Below are positions 24,734-34,876 of a stretch of 64,000 bases of DNA, piece after piece; positions within the stretch are counted from its first letter, which is position 1; each line of letters starts with the position of its first letter. Below the pieces are notes generated by a model. That model saw only the letters and a program-made list of their open reading frames with translations, did no database searches and had not been told where the DNA came from. This DNA comes from DASQFQ01 sp963802905. Lineage in GTDB: Bacteria; Actinomycetota; Thermoleophilia; Solirubrobacterales; Solirubrobacteraceae. The position numbers and the translations under genes are program-made. Location: positions 432,088 through 496,087 of the forward strand of contig CAWDKH010000008.1 in NCBI GenBank assembly GCA_963802905.1, read 5' to 3'.

Positions 24734-25144
24734 TCAGGGCGTGACCGCGCCCTGGATGTAGTCGATGATCGCCTGCGTCGGGGCGCCGGGCGTGAACACC
24801 TCGGCCACGCCGAGCTCCTTGAGCTCGGGGATGTCCTGGGCGGGGATCGTGCCGCCGACGGTCACCACGACGTCGCCCGCGTCCTGCGCGCGCAGCAGCT
24901 CGATCACCTTCGGCACGAGCGTCATGTGCGCGCCGGAGAGGATCGAGAGGCCGACCGCGTCGGCGTCCTCCTGCAGCACGGTCTCGACGATCTGCTCCGG
25001 CGTCTGGTGCAGGCCGGTGTAGATGACCTCCATGCCGGCGTCGCGGAGCGCGCGGGCGATGATCTTCGCCCCGCGGTCGTGCCCGTCGAGGCCGGGCTTG
25101 GCCACGACGACACGGATCTTCCGGTTGGAGCTCGCCGCGGACAT
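24734..25144 (-). CDS. icmB: Cobalamin-binding small subunit of acyl-CoA mutase (isobutyryl-CoA mutase-like)
   Basis: A 136-residue B12-binding domain. It carries the base-off/His-on signature in KPGLDGHDRGAKIIARAL (His is the cobalt ligand), then LSILSGAHMTLVPKVIELL and VGGTIPAQDIPELKELGVAEVFTPG. Its length equals stand-alone small subunits such as IcmB or archaeal McmA2. The large subunit is encoded upstream at 25509-27156, separated by a cupredoxin gene. The symbol follows the residues seen in the large subunit and is an inference; methylmalonyl-CoA mutase small subunit is the alternative. Confidence 0.85.
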   Translation of the reverse strand: MSAASSNRKIRVVVAKPGLDGHDRGAKIIARALRDAGMEVIYTGLHQTPEQIVETVLQEDADAVGLSILSGAHMTLVPKVIELLRAQDAGDVVVTVGGTIPAQDIPELKELGVAEVFTPGAPTQAIIDYIQGAVTP

Positions 25145-25158
25145 TCGCGGCGCGGAGC

Positions 25159-25497
25159 CTACTCGACCTTCAGCTTCATCTTCTGGTTCGAGGCGCCGTG
25201 GATCGTGCAGTAGATCGTGTAGGTGCCGCGCTTCGTGACCTTCTTCTTGTACGTGCCGCTCGACTTCACGCCGGAGCTGAACTTCTGCGGTCCCTTGAGG
25301 ACGGTGACCGTGTGGGTGTTGCTCCCGCGGAAGCGCCACGTCACCGTCGTGCCCTTCTTGACCGTGACCACCGGCACGCCGCTCGGCCGCACGTAGTAGT
25401 CGTCGCCGACCTTGATCGACCGCGTCGCGGCCATCGCAACCGAGGCCAGCACTCCGAGGCAGCCCATGACAAGGGCGATGACGATCAGCTTGCGCAT
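25159..25497 (-). CDS. Exported plastocyanin-like cupredoxin
   Basis: A 112-residue protein with signal peptide MRKLIVIALVMGCLGVLASVAMAA (in two parts; cleavage near residue 24). A full type-1 copper set is present: His in SNTHTVTVLKG, Cys and His in YTIYCTIHGA, Met in NQKMKLKVE. It should be an extracytoplasmic small electron carrier or copper-binding protein. It lies between the two subunit genes of a cytoplasmic B12 mutase (12 bp after the large subunit stop, 14 bp before the small subunit start), an odd insertion for a periplasmic protein. Confidence 0.85.
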   Translation of the reverse strand: MRKLIVIALVMGCLGVLASVAMAATRSIKVGDDYYVRPSGVPVVTVKKGTTVTWRFRGSNTHTVTVLKGPQKFSSGVKSSGTYKKKVTKRGTYTIYCTIHGASNQKMKLKVE

Positions 25498-25508
25498 GTT
25501 CTGAACTC

Positions 25509-27156
<1,648 letters not shown>

Positions 27157-27171
27157 CAGCCGATTCTAGGG

Positions 27172-28095
27172 TCAGGCCACGCAGGCGTCGCACGAGAAGC
27201 AGTGCTCCGCGGCGACGCGGCGCAGCACTTCGCGCATCGGCTCGACCGCCGGCGCCTCGTAGCCGCAGCCGAGCGTGGCGATCGAGATCGTGCGGCGCGG
27301 GGAGTCGGGGCCGAGCGAGCGCAGCACGATGTCCTCGCGCACGTTGGCGAGCGCGAGCGTCGGGATCAGCGTGATGCCGACCCCGGCCGCGACGAGCCCC
27401 TGCTTGCCCAGCCACTGCGCCGACTCGAAGCAGATCTTCGGCTCGAAGCCGGCCGCATTGGCGGCGATCCGCAGCGGCTCGGCGCACACCGGGTCGCGGC
27501 CCTCGATCCAGGTCTCGTTGGCGAGGTCGGCCATGCGGATCTCGTCGGCCTCGGCGAGCGGATGGTCACGTGAGACCGCGAGGTGCAGCGGGTCGTCCAT
27601 CAGGTGCTCGAGCACGATCTCGCCCGGGATCTCGGGCAGCCGGTCGGCGTTGGCGACGATCGCGATGTCGAGCTCGCCGGCCGCCACGCGGGCGATCAGC
27701 TCGGAGGAGATCGCCTCGTCGAGGCGCAGGTGGACCTCGGGGTAGGCGTCATCGAACGCGCGCACGGCGAGCGGGATCAGCGTCGAGTTGGCGGTGGCGG
27801 GCGCGCCGATGTGGAGGCGGCCGCCCTCCAGCGAGGTGAGCGCGTCGAGCTGGCTCTGCGCCGCGGTGAGGCGGTCGAGGATCGCGTCGGCGTGGCCGAC
27901 CAGCACCTCGCCCGCCTGCGTCAGGCGCACACCGCGGGCGGAGCGATCGACCAGGCGCGTGCCGGCCTCCGCCTCGAGCGTGGCGATCTGGCGGGAGACC
28001 GCGGGCTGGGTGAACGCGAGCGACTCGGCCGCGGCGGAGAAGGAGCCGTGCGCGGCGACCTCGCGCAGGACCCGGAGGCGTCGGACGTCGAGCAT
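27172..28095 (-). CDS. LysR-family transcriptional regulator with Cys-rich tail
   Basis: A protein of about 307 residues from ATG 28095 (MLDVRRLRVLREVAAHGSF); a start six codons earlier is possible. The N-terminal winged HTH is standard (SFSAAAESLAFTQPAVSRQI), followed by the LysR substrate-binding domain (RLHIGAPATANSTLIPLAV, ELDIAIVANADRLPEI, GKQGLVAAGVGITLIPTLAL). The end is unusual: EHCFSCDACVA has CxxCxxC spacing, which could bind metal or sense redox state. It is divergent from the small ORF and WS/DGAT genes, the likely targets. The gene ends 15 bp upstream of the icmA start, so both may share a transcript. Confidence 0.88.
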   Translation of the reverse strand: MLDVRRLRVLREVAAHGSFSAAAESLAFTQPAVSRQIATLEAEAGTRLVDRSARGVRLTQAGEVLVGHADAILDRLTAAQSQLDALTSLEGGRLHIGAPATANSTLIPLAVRAFDDAYPEVHLRLDEAISSELIARVAAGELDIAIVANADRLPEIPGEIVLEHLMDDPLHLAVSRDHPLAEADEIRMADLANETWIEGRDPVCAEPLRIAANAAGFEPKICFESAQWLGKQGLVAAGVGITLIPTLALANVREDIVLRSLGPDSPRRTISIATLGCGYEAPAVEPMREVLRRVAAEHCFSCDACVA

Positions 28096-28157
28096 GTCCA
28101 AAGCGTATACCAACCAGGCACAAAGATCATTTGCGTTTATACCTCGGCGGGAACAGG
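28096..28157. promoter_or_regulatory. Divergent promoter region with LysR-type repeats
   Basis: An AT-richer 62-bp interval between the LysR gene and the rightward small ORF/WS-DGAT genes. It contains GCGTATACC and GCGTTTATACC as similar repeats about 30 bp apart, which could be halves of a LysR binding region overlapping both promoters. Boundaries and sites are inferred from composition only. Confidence 0.45.
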
Positions 28158-28346
28158 ATGCTGGACATGAACCCCCACCCCGCTCTCTCCCAAGCGCTGA
28201 TCACCGAGTTCAACGGCGAGCGGACCCGCGTTCGCCGCCGCCGCTTCCGCCCGTCGGGCGGAGCGGCGGTGCGTCGGTTCCGACCGCTGGGCCATGGCGC
28301 GAGCCGCCCGGCGGCTGCACTCTGTGCCGGGTGCCAGAACGCCTGA
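28158..28346 (+). CDS. Short ORF (62 residues) overlapping WS/DGAT start
   Basis: ATG 28158 (or 28167) to TGA 28346, with GGGAACAGG before the start. It begins MLDMNPHPALSQALITEF and continues as an Arg-rich, low-complexity chain ending CAGCQNA. The beginning resembles very short high-GC actinobacterial ORFs of the MNPHPALSxAL type. Its stop overlaps the GTG start of the acyltransferase by 16 bp, so translation through it may deliver ribosomes to that weak start. The Arg-rich second half may be non-functional. Confidence 0.4.
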   Translation: MLDMNPHPALSQALITEFNGERTRVRRRRFRPSGGAAVRRFRPLGHGASRPAAALCAGCQNA

Positions 28347-29731
28347 CCCCGCTCGACGCCTCCTTCCTCCACACCGAGACCGCCAGCGCGCACATGCACG
28401 TGGCGTGGAAGGGGCGCTTCCGCCCCGACCCGTCGCGTCCGCCGATCACGCTGACGCGCGTGCGGGCGCAGGTGGCGTCGCGGCTCGGAGGGGCGCCGCG
28501 GTTCCGGATGCGGCTGGCGTTCCCGCCTGGCGGGTTCGCGGCGCCGGTGTGGGTCGATGCAGAGGGGTTCGACCTGCGGCGGCACGTGGTGGCGCTCTCG
28601 ACGGATGACGAGCTGCTCGCGCGCGGGGAGTTCGATGCGCGGGCCGACGCGGTGCTCTCCTCACCGCTGGACCGCTCGCACCCACTGTGGGAGATCCACC
28701 TCGCACCGCGACTCGAGGACGGCAGCGTGGGTCTGGTGATGAAGATCCACCACGCGATGGTCGACGGCAAGTCCGCGCTCGCCGTCGCACTGCTGCTGCT
28801 CGACCTCGATCCGAACGCCCCCGAGCCTGCGCTGCCCGCAGAGGCGTGGGCTGGAGACCGGGCGCCGGGACCGGCACGGCTGGCGGTCGGAGCGCTGGTC
28901 GAGTCGGGGGCGGAGCCGCTGCGCGCGCTGGGCCGGGCGGCGCGCGCGGCGAGCTCCCCGCCGCGGCTCAGCGGCACGCTGCGCCGGGCGGCGCTGGCGG
29001 TCGGCGAGGACGTCGCGCGGTCCGCGCCGTCCTCGTTCCTCAACCCGGCGATCGGGCCGCGGCGCACGCTCGTCGGCCACACGGTGGCCGTGCAGCGGCT
29101 GCTCGACGTCAAGCGCGCGTGGGGCGGCTCGCTCAACGACGTCGCGCTGACGGTCGTGGCGGGCGCGCTCCGACAGCTTGCTCTGCTGCGACGCGTGGCG
29201 CCGGCACCGATGAAGGTGATGGTTCCCGTGTCGCGGCGGGGCGAGGACGAGATGGCGGACATGGGCAACCGGATCGCCTTCGTGTTCATCGACCTGCCGG
29301 TGCACCTGCGCGACCCGCTCGCGCGGCTGGCGGCGATCCGCGAGGCGACCGCGGCGTTCAAGGAGAGCGAGCGGGCGTCCGGCGGCGAGGCGCTGATGAA
29401 CGGGCTCGGGATGCTGCCGGTGCCGCTGCAGGCGCCGGTCGCGCGCTACGCGGCGTCGGCGCGGATGTACAACCTCGTCGTCTCCAACGTGCCCGGGCCG
29501 CGGATGCCCGTCTACCTGCTCGGCGCGGAGTGCGTCGAGGTGCTGCCGGCGATCCCGCTCTCCGAGGGCCACGCGCTTTCGATCGGCGTCTTCACCCTCC
29601 GCGACAGCGTCTGCTTCGGCGCGTACGCGGACCCGGAGGCGCTGCCACAGGTGCGCGAGCTGCCGGCCGCCCTGAGCGTGGCGACGCTGGAGCTCAGCGC
29701 GATCGCCGGCGCGGCGGCGAAGGCTGCCTAG
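28331..29731 (+). CDS. Wax ester synthase/diacylglycerol acyltransferase (WS/DGAT)
   Basis: A protein of about 466 residues from GTG 28331 (VPERLTPLDASFLHTET, the usual WS/DGAT start). The catalytic HHxxxDG motif is KIHHAMVDGKSALA (about residue 139). Further family blocks are the SSPLDRSHPLWEIHL loop, SLNDVALTVVAGALRQ, MVPVSRR, GNRIAFVFIDLPV, and NLVVSNVPGPRMPVYLLGA. It esterifies acyl-CoA with diacylglycerol or fatty alcohol to make storage lipid at the membrane. The neighbouring fatty-acid and acyl-CoA genes fit a lipid-storing organism. Confidence 0.93.
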   Translation: MPERLTPLDASFLHTETASAHMHVAWKGRFRPDPSRPPITLTRVRAQVASRLGGAPRFRMRLAFPPGGFAAPVWVDAEGFDLRRHVVALSTDDELLARGEFDARADAVLSSPLDRSHPLWEIHLAPRLEDGSVGLVMKIHHAMVDGKSALAVALLLLDLDPNAPEPALPAEAWAGDRAPGPARLAVGALVESGAEPLRALGRAARAASSPPRLSGTLRRAALAVGEDVARSAPSSFLNPAIGPRRTLVGHTVAVQRLLDVKRAWGGSLNDVALTVVAGALRQLALLRRVAPAPMKVMVPVSRRGEDEMADMGNRIAFVFIDLPVHLRDPLARLAAIREATAAFKESERASGGEALMNGLGMLPVPLQAPVARYAASARMYNLVVSNVPGPRMPVYLLGAECVEVLPAIPLSEGHALSIGVFTLRDSVCFGAYADPEALPQVRELPAALSVATLELSAIAGAAAKAA

Positions 29732-30303
29732 CGCCGCGGGTGAACCGTCTCGCCGCGGCTGCACATCGCGACGTACTCGGCGATCTTCCTGGCCCGCGTC
29801 TCCGCGCGCTTGACGTTCTGGATGCGGTGCAGGATCGCGTAGCGGTTGATGCCGTCGAGCTCGGCGAAGAACTTCGCGGCGGCCGGGTCGGCGTCGAGCG
29901 CGGCGCGCAGGTCGTCCGGGACGGTGGCCGTGGTCGGCGAGTCGTAGGCGCGCTCCCAGCGGCCGTCGGCCTTGGCGCGCTCGACCTCGGCGAGGCCGGC
30001 GGGCTTCATCTCACCCTGCTCGATCATGCGCTCGGCGGCCGCGCGGTTGATCTTCGACCACACGGAGCGCGCGCGGCGTGGCGTCCAGCGCTGGCGGTAC
30101 CAGTCGTCGTCGATGCGCTTGGCCTGGCCGTCGATCCAGCCGTAGGCCAGCGCGACCGGGAGCACCTCCTTGTAGGTCACCGACCGGATCCCGGAGGCCT
30201 TCTTGGCGAACTTGATCCAGATGCCGTCGGACGCCCCGTGGTGCTCGTCGAGCCAGGCCTCGAAGGCCGCGGTGTCGACGAACGTGAGCGCGTCCTCATC
30301 CAT
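29728..30303 (-). CDS. YdeI/OmpD-associated family protein
   Basis: A protein of about 191 residues from ATG 30303 (MDEDALTFVDTAAFEAWLDEHH). The family core is evident: GIWIKFAKKASGIRSVTYKEVLPVALAYGWIDGQ, read in parts, then RRARSVWSKINRAAAERMIEQGEM and DDLRAALDADPAAAKFF. Related proteins in bacteria are linked to stress or bacteriocin protection, but biochemical function is unsettled. It overlaps the upstream acyl-CoA dehydrogenase stop by 8 bp and the convergent WS/DGAT stop by 4 bp, so it is the last gene of the thiolase operon. Confidence 0.85.
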   Translation of the reverse strand: MDEDALTFVDTAAFEAWLDEHHGASDGIWIKFAKKASGIRSVTYKEVLPVALAYGWIDGQAKRIDDDWYRQRWTPRRARSVWSKINRAAAERMIEQGEMKPAGLAEVERAKADGRWERAYDSPTTATVPDDLRAALDADPAAAKFFAELDGINRYAILHRIQNVKRAETRARKIAEYVAMCSRGETVHPRR

Positions 30304-31399
30304 CGCGCATCGCCTCACCCAGCAGCGCCCGCGCGATCACCAGCCGCTGGATCTCCGACGTGCCCTCGTAGATCTCGGTCACCTTCGCGTCGCGGTAGTA
30401 GCGCTCGGCCGGGAACTCCTTCGTGTAGCCGTAGCCGCCGAGGATCTGGATCGCCTCGCCGGTCCAGTGCCGCGCGACCCGGGAGGCGAACAGCTTCGCC
30501 TGCGCGCCCTCGACCGTGTGCGGGCGCCCCGCGTCCTTGAGCCGCGCCGCGCGCCACACCAGCGCTCGCGCCGCCTCGATCTCGGTCTGCATGTCGGCGA
30601 GCTTCTGCTGGATCGCGCCGAGCCGCGCGATCGGGCCGCCGAACGCGTGGCGCTCCTTGGCGTAATTGGTGGCGAGCTCGAACGCCGCCTGCGCGATCCC
30701 GACCGCCTGCGCGGCGATCCCGATCCGCCCGCCGTCGAGCGTTCGCAGCGCGATCGACATGCCCTTGCCCGGCTCGCCGAGCCGCTCGGCCGGCGTGTCC
30801 TCGAATACGAGGTCGGCGGTCGAGGACGAGTTGAGCCCGAGCTTCTCCTCCTCGCGCGTGACCGCGAAGCCGTCGGCGCCCGCCCGCACGATGAACGCGC
30901 TGATGCGCTCGTCCTCCCGAGCGAACACGAGGATCGTCGAGGCGTAGGAGCCGTTGGTGATCCACTGCTTCGCGCCCGTGATCGCGCCGTCGGCGTAGCG
31001 CGTGCGCATCGCGCTGGCATCCGAGCCCGACCCGGCCTCGGTGAGCGCGAACGCTCCGAGCTCCTCGCCGGAGGCGAGCGCCGGCACGTACTCCGAGCCG
31101 TGGTCGAGCAGCGGCAGCGTGCACGCGCTCGTGTGCACGGCGACGGTGACGCCAACGCCGGCGTCGCCGCGCGACAGCTCCTCGAGCACGAGCATGTAGG
31201 CGAGGAAGTCGGCGCCGGCGCCGCCGTGCTCGGCGGGCACGCAGACGCCCATCAACCCGAGCTCGCCCAGCTCGGCGAACAGCTCGGAGGGGAACGTATG
31301 ATTCCGGTCCCAGTCGGCGGCGTTCGGCGCGATCTTCTCGTCGGCGAAGCGCCGCGCCAGCGAGCGGATCTCCTCCTGCTCGGTGGTGAGCTCGCTCAT
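30296..31399 (-). CDS. Acyl-CoA dehydrogenase
   Basis: A 367-residue FAD enzyme catalysing alpha,beta-dehydrogenation of acyl-CoA. Family marks: FALTEAGSGSDASAMRTRY (FAD/substrate contact), ITGAKQWITNGSYA, IALRTLDGGRIGIAAQAVGIAQ, RHAFGGPIARLGAIQQKLADM, and the C-terminal ILGGYGYTKEFPAERYYRDAKVTEIYEGTSEIQ with the usual catalytic Glu in YEGTSE. Chain-length preference is unknown. It overlaps the HAD hydrolase gene by 4 bp downstream and passes electrons presumably to the ETF encoded at 21-23 kb. A second paralogue lies at 36704. Confidence 0.95.
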   Translation of the reverse strand: MSELTTEQEEIRSLARRFADEKIAPNAADWDRNHTFPSELFAELGELGLMGVCVPAEHGGAGADFLAYMLVLEELSRGDAGVGVTVAVHTSACTLPLLDHGSEYVPALASGEELGAFALTEAGSGSDASAMRTRYADGAITGAKQWITNGSYASTILVFAREDERISAFIVRAGADGFAVTREEEKLGLNSSSTADLVFEDTPAERLGEPGKGMSIALRTLDGGRIGIAAQAVGIAQAAFELATNYAKERHAFGGPIARLGAIQQKLADMQTEIEAARALVWRAARLKDAGRPHTVEGAQAKLFASRVARHWTGEAIQILGGYGYTKEFPAERYYRDAKVTEIYEGTSEIQRLVIARALLGEAMRDG

Positions 31400-32163
31400 C
31401 CCGTCGCCCGCCTGGCGATCAGCGAGCCCGCGCCGCCGAGCGCCGCCGCGCCGGCCAGGGCGCCCGCGAAGCGCAGCCGCCGGTTGAGGCGCTCGAAGCG
31501 CAGGATCTCCCAGCCCTCCTCGCGCGCTACGCGAGCGAGCGTGCCGTCGGGGTTGACCGCGACGGGATGCCCGACCGCCCGCAGCATCGGCAGGTCGGAC
31601 TCGGAGTCCGAGTACGCCCAGGACGCGGAGAGATCGATGCCCTCGTCCTCCGCGAGCTGGCGGATCGCCTCCGCCTTGCCCTCGCGGTAGGTGAACGGCC
31701 CGCCCGGGCGCCCCGTGTACTCGCCGTCGACGATCTCCGACACCGAGCCGACCGCGCCGTCGAACGTCAGCACGATGGCCAGCAGCTCCGCCATCTCCTG
31801 CGACGCCGCGGTGCAGATGACGATCGGCCGCCCCGCGTCCTGATGGCGGTAGGCGAGCTCGAGCATCCTCGGGTACAGGCGCGGCAGCACGCCGGCCAGC
31901 ACGTCCGGTGCGAGCCGCTGGAGGTCCCGCACCCGCACGCCGCGCAGCAGCTCCCCGATCCGCGCCCGCAGCGCGTCGGTGCCCGCGTCGGTCGAGCCGC
32001 GCAAGCGGAACAGCACGTTCTCGTACGCGTCGCGCAGCAGCACGCGGCGGTTGACGAGCCCGGCGCGGTACGCCGCGCGCCCGAACTGGAACGCCGACGA
32101 GCCCTCCATCAGCGTGCGATCGAGATCGAAGAACGCCGCTCCGGGCTCCTCGGGGCGGCGCAC
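31396..32163 (-). CDS. HAD-superfamily subfamily IB hydrolase (PSPase-like)
   Basis: A protein of about 255 residues from GTG 32163. The nucleophile motif is AAFFDLDRTLMEGSS (about residue 10), motif II is in VICTAASQEM, motif III/IV is AYSDSESDLPML. The long alpha-helical cap between residues 30 and 110 fits HAD-IB enzymes related to phosphoserine phosphatase and to the phosphatases fused to acyltransferases in lipid synthesis. The last 30 residues are a hydrophobic helix (FAGALAGAAALGGAGSLIA) that may tether it to the membrane. Substrate unknown. In one operon with the thiolase upstream and the dehydrogenase downstream (ATGA overlap). Confidence 0.87.
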   Translation of the reverse strand: MRRPEEPGAAFFDLDRTLMEGSSAFQFGRAAYRAGLVNRRVLLRDAYENVLFRLRGSTDAGTDALRARIGELLRGVRVRDLQRLAPDVLAGVLPRLYPRMLELAYRHQDAGRPIVICTAASQEMAELLAIVLTFDGAVGSVSEIVDGEYTGRPGGPFTYREGKAEAIRQLAEDEGIDLSASWAYSDSESDLPMLRAVGHPVAVNPDGTLARVAREEGWEILRFERLNRRLRFAGALAGAAALGGAGSLIARRATG

Positions 32164-32204
32164 GGCGCCACCTCCCGGTGGCGGTGGGAGCAGCCGGGGC
32201 CGGG

Positions 32205-33380
32205 TCACACCTTGACGATCACGGCGTCGCCCTGGCCGCCGCCCGAGCAGATCGCCGCGCAGCCGTAGCCGCCGCCGCGACGCCGCAGCTCGTGCACGAG
32301 CGTGCCGAGGATGCGGGCGCCACTCGCCCCGATCGGATGCCCGATCGCCACCGCGCCGCCGTTGACGTTGACCCGGTCCTCGTCGAGGTCGAGCATCCGC
32401 ATCGAGTTGAGCGTCACGGACGCGAACGCCTCGTTGATCTCCCACAGGTCGATGTCGCCGGGCTGCAGGCCCGCCTTGTCGAGCGCCTTCTTGGCCGCGT
32501 TGGCGGGGGTCCTCGCCAGGTACGGGAAGTCGTCGGCGACCGCCGCCTGGGCGATGATCGTGGCGAGGATCTCCTTGCCGTTGGCCGAGGCCCAGTCCTC
32601 GGAGGCGAGCACGAGCGCGCCGCCGCCGTCGTTGACGCCCGGCGAGTTGCCGGCGGTGTGCGAGCCGTCGGGCCCGCTCAGGCCGGGCAGCTTCGCGAGC
32701 CGCTCGAGCGAGGTGTCGCGGCGCGGCGACTCGTCGATCTCGACCGTGGTGTCGCCCTTCCGGGACGAGATCGTCACCGGGACGATCTCCTCCGGCAGGC
32801 GCCCGTCGTCGGTCGCGGCGATCGTGCGCTCGTGCGAGCGCAGCGCCCAGCGGTCCATGTCGGCGCGGGTCATCTCGAGCTCGTCGCCGACCTCGGTCGC
32901 CTCCTCGAACATCTGCTTCCCGCTGAACGGATTGCGGAGGCCGTCCTGGACCATCGCGTCAAGCACCTTGGCGTCGCCCATGCGCATGCCGAAGCGGGCG
33001 TTCGGCAGCAGGTAGGGCGCGTTGGACATCGACTCCATGCCGCCGGCCACGGCGACCTCGAGGTCTCCGGCGCGGATCGCGGCGTCGAGGATGCCTGCCG
33101 CGCGCACGCCCGAGGCGCACACCTTGTTGACGGTCTCGGAGGTGACCTCCTTGGGGATACCGGCCGCGATCTGCGCCTGGCGCGAGGGAATCTGCCCCTG
33201 CCCCGCCTGCAGCACCTGGCCCATCACAACGTGCTCGACCTGATCCGGCGCTACCCCTGCGCGCTGGAGCGCGGCCTCGATGGCGATTGCCCCGAGCTTT
33301 GTCGCGGGCAGGGACGAGAGGCCGCCGCCGAGCTTCCCCACGGGAGTCCGGGCGGCACTGAGGATCACAGTGTTGGGCAT
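32205..33380 (-). CDS. Acetyl-CoA acetyltransferase (thiolase)
   Basis: A 391-residue thiolase. The acyl-enzyme Cys is in VNKVCASGVRAAGIL (about residue 88), the His in GGAVAIGHPIGASGAR (about 347), and the second Cys in AICSGGGQGDA (about 377). The sequence is close to the biosynthetic/degradative acetoacetyl-CoA thiolase type (AAGIPKEVTSETVNKVCASG). It catalyses the last step of beta-oxidation or the reverse condensation. ATG at 33380 gives MPNTVILSAARTPVGK. First gene of the leftward operon thiolase-HAD-acyl-CoA dehydrogenase-YdeI; divergent from pepA, 29 bp away. Confidence 0.95.
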   Translation of the reverse strand: MPNTVILSAARTPVGKLGGGLSSLPATKLGAIAIEAALQRAGVAPDQVEHVVMGQVLQAGQGQIPSRQAQIAAGIPKEVTSETVNKVCASGVRAAGILDAAIRAGDLEVAVAGGMESMSNAPYLLPNARFGMRMGDAKVLDAMVQDGLRNPFSGKQMFEEATEVGDELEMTRADMDRWALRSHERTIAATDDGRLPEEIVPVTISSRKGDTTVEIDESPRRDTSLERLAKLPGLSGPDGSHTAGNSPGVNDGGGALVLASEDWASANGKEILATIIAQAAVADDFPYLARTPANAAKKALDKAGLQPGDIDLWEINEAFASVTLNSMRMLDLDEDRVNVNGGAVAIGHPIGASGARILGTLVHELRRRGGGYGCAAICSGGGQGDAVIVKV

Positions 33381-33409
33381 CGCAGAGACTCTAGTATTCG
33401 CGGCTTCGC

Positions 33410-34858
33410 ATGGACGTTCGTGCCACAACAGAGTCGCCACCAGGGACGGGGGCGGACACAATCGCCGTCGGGCTCTTTGAGGATGAAGGGGTCGCCCACG
33501 ACACGCCGGACGGCGAGCTTGGCGCGATCGTGGAGTCCGGCGAGGCCAAGCCGGGCTTCCGCAAGCTGGCCCTCACGCACGCCGACGGCAAGCGCTGGCT
33601 GATCGCCGGCCTCGGCCCGCGCGACGAGTTCGATCCCGAGCGCGCCAGGATCGTCGCCGGCGGCGTGATCGCCCGCGCCCGCCAGCTCGGCGCGCGCTCG
33701 CTGTGCTGGGAGCTCCCCCACCACGTCTCCGACACCCACGCCGCCGCGTTCGTCGAGGGCAGCGTCATGGGCGCCTACGAGTTCACGCTGTTCAAGAGCA
33801 AGGGCGACGACGACGACGACGGACCGGAGCTCGGCGAGCTGATCGTCTCCGCCCACCATGACGTGGCCGCGGCGGTCGAGACCGGCCGCGTCGTCGGCGA
33901 GTCGGTCAACCTCACGCGCGATCTCCAGAACCGGCCCGCCAACGACCTCACGCCGAGCGCGCTGAGCGAGCGGGCGCGCGAGATCGCCGACAAGCACGAC
34001 ACGCTCACGCTCGAGATCATGGGCCGCGCCGAGATCGAGGCGGCCGGCATGGGCGCCTTCGCCGGCGTCGCCCAGGGCAGCGACGAGGAGCCGCAGCTGA
34101 TCACGCTGCGCTACGAAGGCCCGAACGCCGCCGGTCCGGTGCTCGGCTACGTCGGCAAGGCCGTGACGTTCGACTCCGGCGGCATCTCGATCAAGCCCGG
34201 CCACAAGATGAGCGACATGAAGTTCGACATGTCGGGCGGCGCCGCGGTCCTGGGCGCTACCGCCGCCGTCGCGCGCCTCAACCTGCCGGTCAAGCTGATC
34301 GCGGTCATCGGCGCCACCGAGAACCTCCCGTCCGGCCGCGCAATGAAGCCCGGCGACATCGTCACGGCCCGTAACGGCACGACGATCGAGGTCATCAACA
34401 CCGACGCCGAGGGCCGCCTCGTGCTGGCCGACTGCCTCTGCCACGCGGTCGAGCAGGGCGCCGAGCGGCTCGTCGACCTCGCCACGCTCACCGGCGCGAT
34501 CGTGACCGCGCTCGGCATCACCTACGCCGGGCTGATGGGCACCGACGACGAGTGGTGCGAGGAGGTGTCGGCCGCGGGGCGGCGCGCCGGCGAGATCCTC
34601 TGGCGGCTGCCGCTGCACCCCGACTACGCCGAGATGATCAAGGGCCGCTACGGCGACATCGTCAACGCGATCGAGAACCGCCGCGCCTCCTCGGTGACCG
34701 CCGCCGAGTTCCTGCACCGCTTCGTCGGCGACGTGCCCTGGACGCATCTGGACATCGCGGGCGTCTCGTGGGACACCGATAAGGCCTACGCGCCCAAGGG
34801 CGGCAACGGCTACGGCGTCCGCCTGCTGGTCGAGCTCGCCTCGTCTCTGAACGACTAG
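33410..34858 (+). CDS. pepA: Leucyl aminopeptidase (M17)
   Basis: A 482-residue cytosolic two-metal aminopeptidase. The signature NTDAEGRLVLAD (about residue 333) and metal/substrate residues in GKAVTFDSGGISIKPGHKMSDMKFDMSGGAA (seen in parts) are complete, as are VIGATENLPSGRAMKPGDI and LATLTGAIVTALG. The N-terminal domain is more divergent, as normal. Start ATG 33410. Three tandem membrane genes follow 18 bp later on the same strand and may be co-transcribed. Confidence 0.95.
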   Translation: MDVRATTESPPGTGADTIAVGLFEDEGVAHDTPDGELGAIVESGEAKPGFRKLALTHADGKRWLIAGLGPRDEFDPERARIVAGGVIARARQLGARSLCWELPHHVSDTHAAAFVEGSVMGAYEFTLFKSKGDDDDDGPELGELIVSAHHDVAAAVETGRVVGESVNLTRDLQNRPANDLTPSALSERAREIADKHDTLTLEIMGRAEIEAAGMGAFAGVAQGSDEEPQLITLRYEGPNAAGPVLGYVGKAVTFDSGGISIKPGHKMSDMKFDMSGGAAVLGATAAVARLNLPVKLIAVIGATENLPSGRAMKPGDIVTARNGTTIEVINTDAEGRLVLADCLCHAVEQGAERLVDLATLTGAIVTALGITYAGLMGTDDEWCEEVSAAGRRAGEILWRLPLHPDYAEMIKGRYGDIVNAIENRRASSVTAAEFLHRFVGDVPWTHLDIAGVSWDTDKAYAPKGGNGYGVRLLVELASSLND

Positions 34859-34876
34859 CCGCCGATAAGCACCGGA

